From Acidobacteriota bacterium (GTDB taxonomy: Bacteria; Acidobacteriota; Terriglobia; Acidiferrales; UBA7541): DNA of 35,638 bases. Positions 23,543 through 31,249 of the stretch are shown one piece after another (within the stretch, counting starts at the first letter, position 1; every line of letters begins with the position of its first letter). A program made the translations under genes and the position numbers. The stretch spans positions 1 through 35,638 of the forward strand of contig QHYU01000177.1 of NCBI GenBank assembly GCA_003224235.1. Reading direction: 5' to 3'. The notes beneath the pieces were generated by a model that was given only the letters and a program-made list of their open reading frames with translations, had not been told where the DNA came from and ran no database searches.

Positions 23543-23666
23543 GTGGAAGACTGCTTCCGGCAGGGTTCTTCACCCTGAACAGGCGGGCGGTCGAAGATCT
23601 CACCAGTAGAGGGGACCCGCCCCTTTTTCTGCAAGTGTTGATTTCAGGAGACTTTAAGTCCAATGA

Positions 23667-23735
23667 TTTTGTAACTGCAGATTCCACGGGGTTTGCAGGA
23701 ACGTTTTTTGTAACTGCGGATTCTAAAGGGGTTGC
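23667..23735. repeat. Two 30-nt direct repeats with 39-nt period
   Basis: Units at 23667-23696 and 23706-23735 both begin TTTTGTAACTGC and then run through ATTC to a G-rich end. They lie just after the 134-bp repeats and before the transposase remnant. Function is not evident. Confidence 0.6.
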
Positions 23736-24024
23736 GCGCGTTGGCGGGGGACAGAGCGTCGGGGGCGTGGGGCAGCAGAGCGTCACGATGTAAGGTCAGT
23801 CGATTCTGCAAAGCGCTTGGCGGGCTTTGCAGCTTATGGTACCTCGGCAGGAATAGCCGTCAACGGGAAACTGCGCTGCGACAAAAGAAAATGCGCAAGA
23901 CTCGCAATGATGTCCGAAAACAACTGGCCCTGTTGCCCGCATCTATCCTGCCGACCACAAGTTTCCGGTTTGTCAGCGCGTTCCTGCTGCCCTCCCGCCC
24001 CAGCGCGAGAACGGAGAATATGAT

Positions 24025-24252
24025 GTGGTGGCAGAGCAGTGCCGGGCGCTGGCCGCCAGTCAAGTGGGAACGAAGAAGAAGCGGAAATTCCGTTTCCAGA
24101 ACCCTCTGCTGAGTTTGGATGCCACGGTGATTGATCTTTGCGCCTCGATGTTTGATTGGGCCAAGTTTCGCCTGACCAATGGGGCGGTGAAGCTGCACCT
24201 GCTGTTGGACCACGACGGTTATCTGCCCTTAGACGCACCGGCCCTGAATTAG
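24025..24252 (+). pseudogene. IS4-like transposase remnant
   Basis: Only the start of the catalytic core is left: KFRFQNPLLSLDATVIDLC, then DWAKFRLTNGAVKLHLLLDHDGYLP. This strongly recalls the block around the first catalytic Asp (LDATTIDLC) in IS4-family transposases. The frame continues after GYLP for only six codons to a stop, and the remaining catalytic Asp and Glu blocks are absent. The upstream part that should encode the N-terminal domain is not recognisable in any frame. Both ends of the element have therefore decayed. It shows that this intergenic region has been a landing site for mobile DNA. Confidence 0.7.
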
Positions 24253-24585
24253 TTCACTTATACCTGCCAGGAGGAGAACACTGCCTGGTTCGGTTTCAGA
24301 TCCATCTTGAGAGGCTTCCCTCCTTGTATCAGGAGCTGTTATCCAGGACAGTCTGCTTCCCTGTCCAAAAATTGGCGCCTAGACCAGTATCGAAACCACT
24401 TCCCGACCTACTAGATTTCGAAGCACGTGGGGATTTTCTTCTGGGGTGGCTGGGAATCTGGATGACTGACTCTTTGAAAGAGGGAAAGGGGGAATAAAAG
24501 CAGGTCGAAATAGCCCATTTGTGCCAGCGCGCTGAAGTCAACTTTGCTTCGGGGTGGAATGTCCACCCACCAAAAGGAGACCGCG
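24253..24585. other. Gap without a gene
   Basis: About 330 nt between the transposase remnant and the next secreted protein. Short frames on both strands have no ribosome binding site or recognisable content. It probably holds the promoter of the downstream gene. Confidence 0.4.
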
Positions 24586-25839
24586 ATGTCCATTGTTGGC
24601 AAATTCGACGCATCCCTAATCAACATAGCCTTCGCTGCCAGGCCATTACGGACCATGATCGGACTGGCATTGCTCGCCGCCCCGGTTGCCACACTTGCGC
24701 AGACCCCAGCGCCTAATCCCGACTGCACGCTCATTGTGCCGAACGCCCCCCGCACGGCCGCGGGGCTCGCGACGCCTTATCAGTTGGTGGCCACAGATCC
24801 CGCTAACGGTGCGTGTCATGAAGCTGATACGAATCAGTCGGCATTCGTTCAGGCGGCGATACTCGATCCAGAAACTGGCCGGATTTCGATTTACAGTCCA
24901 TTGGTCATTGACAAGGGCTCAAAGCCTGCGGCAGCCCCCGTCGTCCCGAAGCTCCCCGACTACGCGGTAGTGGCTCTTTGGTTCGGCTACAACGGTAACA
25001 ACCTGACGCTCCAGGCGGCGGGTGACGAGCTGGAGGATAACAAGTGTGTGCAGGGTCTCGCACAGTTCGCGTATTGTAATGCGCCTGCTTTCTTTGGAGC
25101 AACTCACAAGGCAATTCATCACGGCCTGTTGCATGTTCCTCCTTTGGGGTTCGGTAAAGACGGTCAGCCTTGTCCGTCGGTGCGCAGCTTTGCGGTTGCC
25201 GACCAAGATCAAAGCGATAATTTACCCACAACCTACCTGATAACCCCGAATGGGCTACTGGCCCAAAACACCGCGCAGAACATGGCAAAGTTGCCAGGCG
25301 CGAAAGTACTCGGTAACCCCAGCGATAACCGCCTTACGAACGTATTTCTGGCTCCGGCCTTGGGTTGTAAGTCATGGGAGGCGCCTGATTTGGCCAATCC
25401 GGGCCACAAGGTCCCGGCATTAGCGCTCAATGAACTGCAGGCAAGGGCGCATCAATTGCCTACGCATGCGCTGATTCCTGCTGGCGACCCATTTGTCCTC
25501 AACCCGACATTCACCGGGAAACCAGACCTCGCCAAGCTCAATGCGTATCGTCGAGGCGTCGACCAACCCGTGGTTGATGACCTTGGGGACGCCAGTACGA
25601 CGAGGTATTGCCGTCATGTCCGCGAGATAGCAACTGACAAACTTCAACTGGACCAGCATCTCTTTCGTGCCTTTCGGTCGCCGTTCCCCAACGTAGCAAA
25701 TTCCCTCTTTACGTTCATGGCGCAACGCTTTGTGGGTACCTATGAGATGCTCAATTGCCAAGCCTTGCTGAATCAACCGGACCCCGTGACTCTCATCATG
25801 GATGCGAACGGTGTGGTGATCGATGCCATGATCCAGTGA
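24586..25839 (+). CDS. Secreted protein of unknown function, about 417 aa
   Basis: The ATG at 24586 has AAAGGAGA 5 nt upstream. The 14 extra codons from 24544 are not supported. A signal peptide spans about residues 22-39 (LRTMIGLALLAAPVATLAQ). The mature part contains segments such as TPYQLVATDPANGACHEAD, VVALWFGYNGNNLTLQ, VQGLAQFAYCNAPAFFGATH and RSFAVADQDQSDNLPTTYL, with several cysteines (C48, CHEAD, CVQG, YCNAP, PCPSV, GCKSW, YCRH, NCQAL) that may form disulfides. I associate this kind of sequence with uncharacterised secreted proteins in bacteria and perhaps fungi, but could not check this. No enzymatic motif was recognised. The gene stands alone between mobile-element scars. Confidence 0.75.
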   Translation: MSIVGKFDASLINIAFAARPLRTMIGLALLAAPVATLAQTPAPNPDCTLIVPNAPRTAAGLATPYQLVATDPANGACHEADTNQSAFVQAAILDPETGRISIYSPLVIDKGSKPAAAPVVPKLPDYAVVALWFGYNGNNLTLQAAGDELEDNKCVQGLAQFAYCNAPAFFGATHKAIHHGLLHVPPLGFGKDGQPCPSVRSFAVADQDQSDNLPTTYLITPNGLLAQNTAQNMAKLPGAKVLGNPSDNRLTNVFLAPALGCKSWEAPDLANPGHKVPALALNELQARAHQLPTHALIPAGDPFVLNPTFTGKPDLAKLNAYRRGVDQPVVDDLGDASTTRYCRHVREIATDKLQLDQHLFRAFRSPFPNVANSLFTFMAQRFVGTYEMLNCQALLNQPDPVTLIMDANGVVIDAMIQ

Positions 25840-26327
25840 TAGGGACGTTTTTCAACGCGACCCTTGAAGGCAGCCACCCGGTCGCTGGTGGGTCGCTGCC
25901 CCACCCAAAGGGCGTGCCCTGACGGGAAGGCGGGCTACCGTCGCGTATAGCGAGGATGGAGCGCTGCTGTTTTACCTCGGCCCCGGTCATGGGCGTATAG
26001 CTTACGCCCCTACGATCAGGATACCGAGAGCGCCCGCACATTCGAGTTACGGACCTGTTCGGCGCGCTCATAGCACGCTGAATTTGGGGTTGTGGCTCAA
26101 AGGTGTAACCAGGAGATGCGTGCCTAAATTCCGCTCTGCCCATGCGACCTTCGCCTTACGCCTGGCTTTCGAGGCAAGTCTCCGCTACTGCCGCGCCTTC
26201 TCCTGGGTACGTACTTCTACCTAGTACCCAAATGCCAGATTCACCGGATTGCCTCTTCGCGCGCTTGGGTGTAGGTTCTTCATGGACGCCTTCCCCTGCG
26301 AAGAGGAACGTACAAAGAGAAGTGTTG
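25840..26327. other. Gap with inverted repeats
   Basis: About 490 nt upstream of the next secreted ORF. Two inverted repeats stand out: GGGCGTA-TAGCT-TACGCCC at 25991-26009 and GGGTAC...GTACCC at 26205-26229. The second arrangement could be an operator, lying about 100 nt before the 26328 start. The plus-strand frame open from 26142 reads through this region but has no ribosome binding site. Confidence 0.35.
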
Positions 26328-26903
26328 ATGCAGAAAGGATTCATCTTGATCTTCGGGGCGCTGCTGGGCAGCTACCTGCCGGCGATAGCGCAGACACGGC
26401 CGACGCAGGTGTATCCGATGCAAGAACACAACGCGTCGATCATGAGGCTGATGGCAGCAACACCCACGCACTTGCCGCTGACTGGCTCTTTGCTGATACA
26501 CCCGCTCGAAGAACCGCCTGCTCGTTTCAATATCCTGCCGGGTGCGGCGTACACCTTTGACCAAAGCCTGGAGCACCTATCCCCGGTGGAAGTGGTTAGG
26601 ACTACCTTCGTCAGGCAAGCCAGCGTGATTTTCCTCCAACTCTGGGGCGGGCGGCTCCAACTGAACGGCTTCCAAAGCAAGCGCCAGCTCGGGAATGCGG
26701 TGGTCGGTTTTTCAGGCTCGGGCGGTCCTTTGGGCTCTCACGCGGTTATACAGGGTTATCAGGGCGTGAGAATGCTGAGCGCGGATAGAATCTACGGCAT
26801 CAGCCTGACGGTTTCTCTGGGCCGTGGCGTGCATACGGGGCATCGTGTGGAGGCAGGTCGGTGTCTCGCGTGGATTTGGAACGCCGGTCATGGCGAGATT
26901 TAG
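26328..26903 (+). CDS. Predicted secreted protein, unknown function
   Basis: 191 aa from the ATG at 26328, chosen because a clean signal peptide starts there (MQKGFILIFGALLGSYLPAIAQ). The upstream ribosome binding site is weak (AGAGAAG), and the longer frame from 26142 adds unlikely sequence. The mature protein has no recognised motif: a hydrophilic N-terminal part, then short hydrophobic strands (ASVIFLQLWGGRLQLNGF; VVGFSGSGGPLGSH). No cysteine pairs are conserved enough to comment on. It may be a real small envelope protein, but the C-terminal 30 residues look less protein-like, so truncation or frameshift is possible. Confidence 0.5.
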   Translation: MQKGFILIFGALLGSYLPAIAQTRPTQVYPMQEHNASIMRLMAATPTHLPLTGSLLIHPLEEPPARFNILPGAAYTFDQSLEHLSPVEVVRTTFVRQASVIFLQLWGGRLQLNGFQSKRQLGNAVVGFSGSGGPLGSHAVIQGYQGVRMLSADRIYGISLTVSLGRGVHTGHRVEAGRCLAWIWNAGHGEI

Positions 26904-26914
26904 GCGCATCACCT

Positions 26915-27160
26915 TTAACCCCAACTAGTGACCCGAGGAGCTTCCACCCTCTCTCCTGATGATTTCTTGCCCATAAGCCTCTGTGCCCGGATGTCGAACA
27001 CCATCCAACTGTTCCTACCGTGCCGCTCGTAGTCTCTGACAAGGAGTTCGGTAATGTAGTGCTGGGGCTGGATGCAATCTGTGCCAGCAAGCGGTTGCTG
27101 GCAGATGTTCAGAAGCGCCTTTCTCTCAGCGTCTTCAGACGGAGCAATGACTTCTTCCAC
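26915..27160 (-). CDS. Short ORF, possible gene fragment
   Basis: 81 aa from a GTG at 27160; the frame stays open for about 30 more codons upstream (to 27250) without ATG or GTG. The translation is protein-like, for example QPQHYITELLVRDYERHGRNS and WMVFDIRAQRLMGKK, which argues against chance. No family was recognised. The lack of a good start and its position between mobile-element scars suggest a truncated gene. It is convergent with the secreted ORF upstream (11-nt gap). Confidence 0.3.
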   Translation of the reverse strand: MEEVIAPSEDAERKALLNICQQPLAGTDCIQPQHYITELLVRDYERHGRNSWMVFDIRAQRLMGKKSSGERVEAPRVTSWG

Positions 27161-27350
27161 GTTTGTCGCAGTTAATCGAGTGTGGAAACTCGCCTTGATT
27201 CCAGCAATCAGGCTCGAGGAGTCAGAATCATCTTTCAGCGCGTGGGCTCACCTTGGCCATAGGGCACCGAATGCCGTGCCCTACATCACAGCACTGTGGG
27301 GCGTTAGGGCGCGACTAACGTCGTCGTCTGACGAAAAGCGAGGCGCTTGT

Positions 27351-28655
27351 CTACGTTTTGGAGGGGGCGGGGCGGCGGCGGACCCAGAGCCAGTTCGCGA
27401 GGGCAATGGCGGAGGTCGCAGCGATGATGAGGAGCTCAGCGCGGCCCATACGGGTGACCAGAACGGCAGAGAACGCAATCCCCAGCAACGCAAATACAGA
27501 CCCCGCAGGGAGACGAAACACTGCTGAGCCGGGCTGCTTTCGCCGCAGGACGGGCAGCGCCGAGCAAACAAAGGCGTAGGTGAAGAGGCGCGCCACGGCC
27601 GAGAGCGTGACATTCCAGCGAAAAGTTCCCCACACCGCGAGCAGCCAAGCCAGCGCGCCGAACGCAACGATGGAGACGTGGGGTGTGCGGAACTTGGGAT
27701 GCACCGCGGCGAAGAATTTTGGGAAATCGCCACGCTCGGCCAGGGCAAAGGTCAGGCGTGGTGAGGCGAGCATCGCGCCAGTGAAATAGCCGTACACGGA
27801 TACCAGCGCTGTTGCGGCCATTGCTCCGGCCCCCGCGCTGCCAAAGAACACCCTCGCTGCGGCAGCCAGCGGCCGATCGGTTGCCGCCGCGCTGGGCAGC
27901 ACGCCCACGACGACCACTTGGACCAGCGTGTAGACCAGGGTGACGGTCCCGAGCGCGACGAACAGAGCGAATGGCGCGTCCCGCCGAGGGTTCCGGGCTT
28001 CTCCGAGAGGAATCATCGCGGCCTCGAACCCGCCGTAGGCGAACACCAGGACCAGAAGCGCCTCCAGCCATGCGCCACTCGGAGATGGGGCATCGAGCAA
28101 CGCGATATGACCTTTTCGGAGGAGCATGAAGAACAAGCCGGCGAGAATGAAGGCAACGAGCGGGGCGAGTTTTGCCAGCGCAAAGGCATTGCTGACGGTG
28201 GCGCCGCCGCTCACCCCGCGATAGTTGATCCCGGCAAGAATCCCGATCAAGAGTGAGATGACCAGCAGGCGCGGCAGGGGGTTTTTCGCGCGTGGCCAGA
28301 ATTCCGCCAGATAGATGACGAACAGGTTGGCATTGGCAGCGGTCGAGGTCAGGCGCACCAGCCACGCCAGCCATCCCATCTGCAAGCCTGCAAAGCGGCC
28401 AAAGGCTGCCTGCGTGTAAAGGTAGGGCCCGCCTGCTTCGCGGAACCGCGAGGCCACTTCTGCGAAGCAAGCCATGATCACGCCAATGCCTGCCGCGGCG
28501 ATCAGGTAGGCGAGCGGACTAGCCCGACCGACGAGTCCGGCCACCACCGACGGCAGTCCGAATATCCCGCTGCCGATGATGCCATTCAGCACCAACGCCG
28601 CCAGGCTCCAGCGGCCGATGGCGCGCACTAGCCCTGTCGTTCTTTCGTTGTTCAC
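27351..28655 (-). CDS. APC superfamily amino-acid permease
   Basis: 434 aa from a GTG at 28655. The frame opens 27 codons earlier, but that extension overlaps a dispersed intergenic repeat, so the GTG is preferred. About 12 membrane helices are visible. The first contains GIIGSGIFGLPS, the unwound substrate-binding stretch of APC transporters, and a later one has VFAYGGFEAAMIPLGEARNP, the conserved helix 6 region with the typical Glu and Asn-Pro after it. It would import amino acids with a proton or sodium ion. The nearest neighbour upstream on the same strand is the prolyl oligopeptidase, about 385 nt away, so co-transcription is uncertain although uptake of peptide-derived amino acids fits. 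Confidence 0.88.
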   Translation of the reverse strand: MNNERTTGLVRAIGRWSLAALVLNGIIGSGIFGLPSVVAGLVGRASPLAYLIAAAGIGVIMACFAEVASRFREAGGPYLYTQAAFGRFAGLQMGWLAWLVRLTSTAANANLFVIYLAEFWPRAKNPLPRLLVISLLIGILAGINYRGVSGGATVSNAFALAKLAPLVAFILAGLFFMLLRKGHIALLDAPSPSGAWLEALLVLVFAYGGFEAAMIPLGEARNPRRDAPFALFVALGTVTLVYTLVQVVVVGVLPSAAATDRPLAAAARVFFGSAGAGAMAATALVSVYGYFTGAMLASPRLTFALAERGDFPKFFAAVHPKFRTPHVSIVAFGALAWLLAVWGTFRWNVTLSAVARLFTYAFVCSALPVLRRKQPGSAVFRLPAGSVFALLGIAFSAVLVTRMGRAELLIIAATSAIALANWLWVRRRPAPSKT

Positions 28656-28677
28656 CAAGCGGCACTCGGGCAGCGGC

Positions 28678-28705
28678 TGAAATCTCTCTGAGAGATTCCT
28701 TGCCC
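28678..28705. repeat. Degraded inverted copy of the 23.3-kb repeat
   Basis: The stretch GAAATCTCTCTGAGAGATTC, continuing into CTTGCCC, matches the reverse complement of the end of the 134-bp repeats near 23375-23402 with two or three changes. It lies just upstream of the permease start and marks the element as dispersed. Confidence 0.55.
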
Positions 28706-28736
28706 AGGCTGCAAACACTGCCGCGTTCGGTGGCAA

Positions 28737-29039
28737 TGGCGCGGCGTACCCGCGTCAAAGGCTTGGCCCGGCAATAAGTTCGCCCCGGCCTCGCTGCGGT
28801 CGGCGCCGAAGCGCGGAAATGACGGGCAGGTTACAGGCGCAGCTTCAAGCCCGCGGGCTGTATCGCGCCTTGCGGGACCCACTATCTTGCGGTGACGGTC
28901 TGTAGCGGCGCGGCTGCCGCGGCGGGCGTCCCCTGCCGGAGCCGTGGGCACGACATGTCCTACGCCTACACAAGCGAGAGCCGGGACCTTTATGAGACCA
29001 CCCAGAACACTTCTCGATGCTGCTTCCATATGAAGCCTA
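28737..29039. other. Gap with REP-like GC-rich palindromes
   Basis: About 300 nt between the prolyl oligopeptidase stop and the permease. It contains several GC-rich palindromic motifs (AAGCCCGCGGGCT near 28851; TGTAGCGGCGCGGC near 28901) similar in style to the hairpin after cydB. No gene or convincing terminator was recognised. Confidence 0.4.
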
Positions 29040-31199
29040 CTAATTGCCGGGAGGCGCGGGGGAGACGCCGAGCTGCCAGCGCAGAAAGGCGAGCTCGTCG
29101 GTCAGGTCGTCCACTTGTTTGCTGACGGGCATGCCTCCGGAATGGCCGGTTTTTGTGTCGTAGTGCAACAGCACGGGCCGCACTGAGGAGGTCGCGGCCT
29201 GCAGCCGCGCAGCCATTTTTCGAGCGTGGAGCGGGGCCACGCGCGTATCGGAATTGCCGGAGACCAGCAGCACCGGCGGGTATTTAGCGCCCGGGGTGAC
29301 GTGCTGGTATGGCGAGTACGCCAGAATAGACTTGAATTGCTCGGGATCGTCCGACGAGCCGTACTCCGGCACCCAATACTTGGCCACCAGGAACTTGTGG
29401 TAGCGCACCATGTCGAGCAGGGGGTAGCCGCACACGACCGCACCGAAGAGGTCAGGCCGCTGGGTGAGCGCGGCGCCCACCAGCAGGCCGCCATTGCTGT
29501 TGCCGCGAATGGCCAGGCGCGCGGGCCGCGTGTAGTTGTTTTGGATCAGCCACTCGGCCGCGGCGATGAAATCGTCGAAGACGTTTTGCTTCTTGCCGAG
29601 CATGCCCGCGCGGTGCCACTCTTCGCCGAACTCGCCACCGCCGCGCAGATTGGCGTAGGCAAAGACCCCGCCGCTGGAGATCCAGGCGGCCGCGCGCGTG
29701 GTAAAGGACGGTGTCTCGCTCACGTTGAACCCGCCGTAGCCGGTCAGCAAGGTCGGGTTTGATCCGTCGAGCTTGATCCCTTTGGGGTACACCAGAAACA
29801 TGGGAATCTTGGTGCCGTCCTTCGAGGCGTACCAGACCTGCTTGACCTCGTATTTCCCGCTCTCGATAGGCACCTCGCGCCGGGCCCACACCTCCTGCGT
29901 ATTCTTCGCGATGTCGTAACGGTAGATCGTCTCCGGGATGTGGAACGATTCGAAGGAGAAGAAAGCTTCCTTGCCCATCCAGCGTCCCTGGAAGCTCGAG
30001 ACGGAGCCGATATCCGGCAGCGCGAGCTCGCTGATAAGCTTGCCGCCCGATTCATATAATTTCACTCGTGAGGCGGCATTCAGGGAGAGCAGGACAGCAA
30101 GTCTCTCTCCCACGGGTGCCATCTCTTCGATGACCGCATCACCTTGCGGCACCACTTCGCGCCAGTGCTCGCGCTCGAGATCCTGGACACTAGCCGAGAG
30201 GATGCGCCCCTTCGCCGCTTTCCAATTCGTGTGCAGGAACAAGGTGTCGCCTGCAACGGCCGCGATGAAGCGGGAAGGAATGTCGTTGACGATGGGCACC
30301 ATGGGTCCTTGCTTGGCCACATCCTGAAGGTACACTTCGGTGCGATCCGCCGCCGAGCCATAGAGCACGTGGATGACCAGGTAGCGACCGTCATCGGAGA
30401 GCGAACTCACGATTATCTTTTCCGGGCCGTAGCCCTTGCCGAAGATTTCCATGTCGCCTGCGGAGTCGCTTCCTACTTTGTGAAAATAGACGCGCGGGCC
30501 TTCGGCGGCCAGCCGCGAGTAGTAGATACCGCTCCTATCGGGCTTGAGGGAAATGCTGGAGTAGCGCGCTTTCGGCAGCCGGTCGGGCATATCCTTGCGC
30601 GCATCCACGTCGAAGAGTTGCAGCGTGATTTCGTCCTCGCCCCCTTGGCGGATGCGGTAAACCAGCAGCGCGCCGTCTTCCGAGATGGAAGCGAAATCGA
30701 CACTGGTTGTGTGGTCAGGGCTCATGGGATGCGGATCGATCAGCACCGCGTCGCTGCCGTGCAAGCCCTTGCGCAGATAGAGCACGAACTGGTCCTGGCC
30801 GGCCAGGCGCTTGCGGAAAAAGTAGCGGCCATTGCGCTCGGTCGGGAGTTCGATGGAGTCGACCTCCAGCAGCGCGGTGAGTCGCCGCTTCAGGTCTTCG
30901 CGCCCGGACAGCCTTCCCAGCAGCGCATCAGTGTAGGCGTTCTGTGCGTCGATCCACGCGCGCGTTTCCGGAGACTGCTGGTCTTCGAGCCAACGGTACG
31001 GGTCTACCAGCTCGACGCCATGCAATACTTCTGTGACGTTATCCATGCGCGTCTTTGGCGGAGCCTTTGGCTGGACACGCTGGCTCCAGGCCGACGCGAC
31101 CATGAGAACGGCTGCGAGAATCGCAGCCGGCAACTCCCAGCGAAGCATCCTGCCGAGAGCGCGAATGGCCGAATGCGGATGGCAGGCTCGAGCAAACAT
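29040..31199 (-). CDS. Prolyl oligopeptidase (S9A), exported
   Basis: 719 aa from the ATG at 31199, which has GAGGAGG 7 nt upstream. The frame from 31253 overlaps the preceding gene's end. A hydrophobic signal or anchor lies near residues 20-40 ([16 protein letters not shown]). The N-terminal family motif [19 protein letters not shown] is present (DPYRWLED). A seven-bladed propeller follows, then the hydrolase domain with Ser568 in [10 protein letters not shown], Asp651 in SGNSDTRV and His686 in KTGHSGG. Such enzymes cut after proline in peptides of up to about 30 residues. Its start is 50 nt after the stop of the M61 gene, suggesting an operon in which both peptidases degrade peptides in the periplasm. 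Confidence 0.95.
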   Translation of the reverse strand: MFARACHPHSAIRALGRMLRWELPAAILAAVLMVASAWSQRVQPKAPPKTRMDNVTEVLHGVELVDPYRWLEDQQSPETRAWIDAQNAYTDALLGRLSGREDLKRRLTALLEVDSIELPTERNGRYFFRKRLAGQDQFVLYLRKGLHGSDAVLIDPHPMSPDHTTSVDFASISEDGALLVYRIRQGGEDEITLQLFDVDARKDMPDRLPKARYSSISLKPDRSGIYYSRLAAEGPRVYFHKVGSDSAGDMEIFGKGYGPEKIIVSSLSDDGRYLVIHVLYGSAADRTEVYLQDVAKQGPMVPIVNDIPSRFIAAVAGDTLFLHTNWKAAKGRILSASVQDLEREHWREVVPQGDAVIEEMAPVGERLAVLLSLNAASRVKLYESGGKLISELALPDIGSVSSFQGRWMGKEAFFSFESFHIPETIYRYDIAKNTQEVWARREVPIESGKYEVKQVWYASKDGTKIPMFLVYPKGIKLDGSNPTLLTGYGGFNVSETPSFTTRAAAWISSGGVFAYANLRGGGEFGEEWHRAGMLGKKQNVFDDFIAAAEWLIQNNYTRPARLAIRGNSNGGLLVGAALTQRPDLFGAVVCGYPLLDMVRYHKFLVAKYWVPEYGSSDDPEQFKSILAYSPYQHVTPGAKYPPVLLVSGNSDTRVAPLHARKMAARLQAATSSVRPVLLHYDTKTGHSGGMPVSKQVDDLTDELAFLRWQLGVSPAPPGN

Positions 31200-31249
31200 C
31201 CCTGTGCCTCCTCGCGGTGAAACTCGAGCGGCTGTGGACCGTTGAGGCG

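Noticed and set aside
20499-23786. A 1095-aa open frame on the minus strand
   Set aside because: It runs antisense to cydAB, whose coding is certain, and its translation is rich in Arg/His/Gln/Pro with repeated segments from the intergenic repeats. It is a GC-driven shadow.
25991-26009. Hairpin GGGCGTA...TACGCCC as a terminator or riboswitch
   Set aside because: The stem is short, has no T-run and no surrounding conserved structure. It is mentioned only as part of the gap.
30144-31220. A 358-aa plus-strand frame
   Set aside because: It is antisense to the prolyl oligopeptidase gene; composition and lack of ribosome binding site mark it as a shadow.
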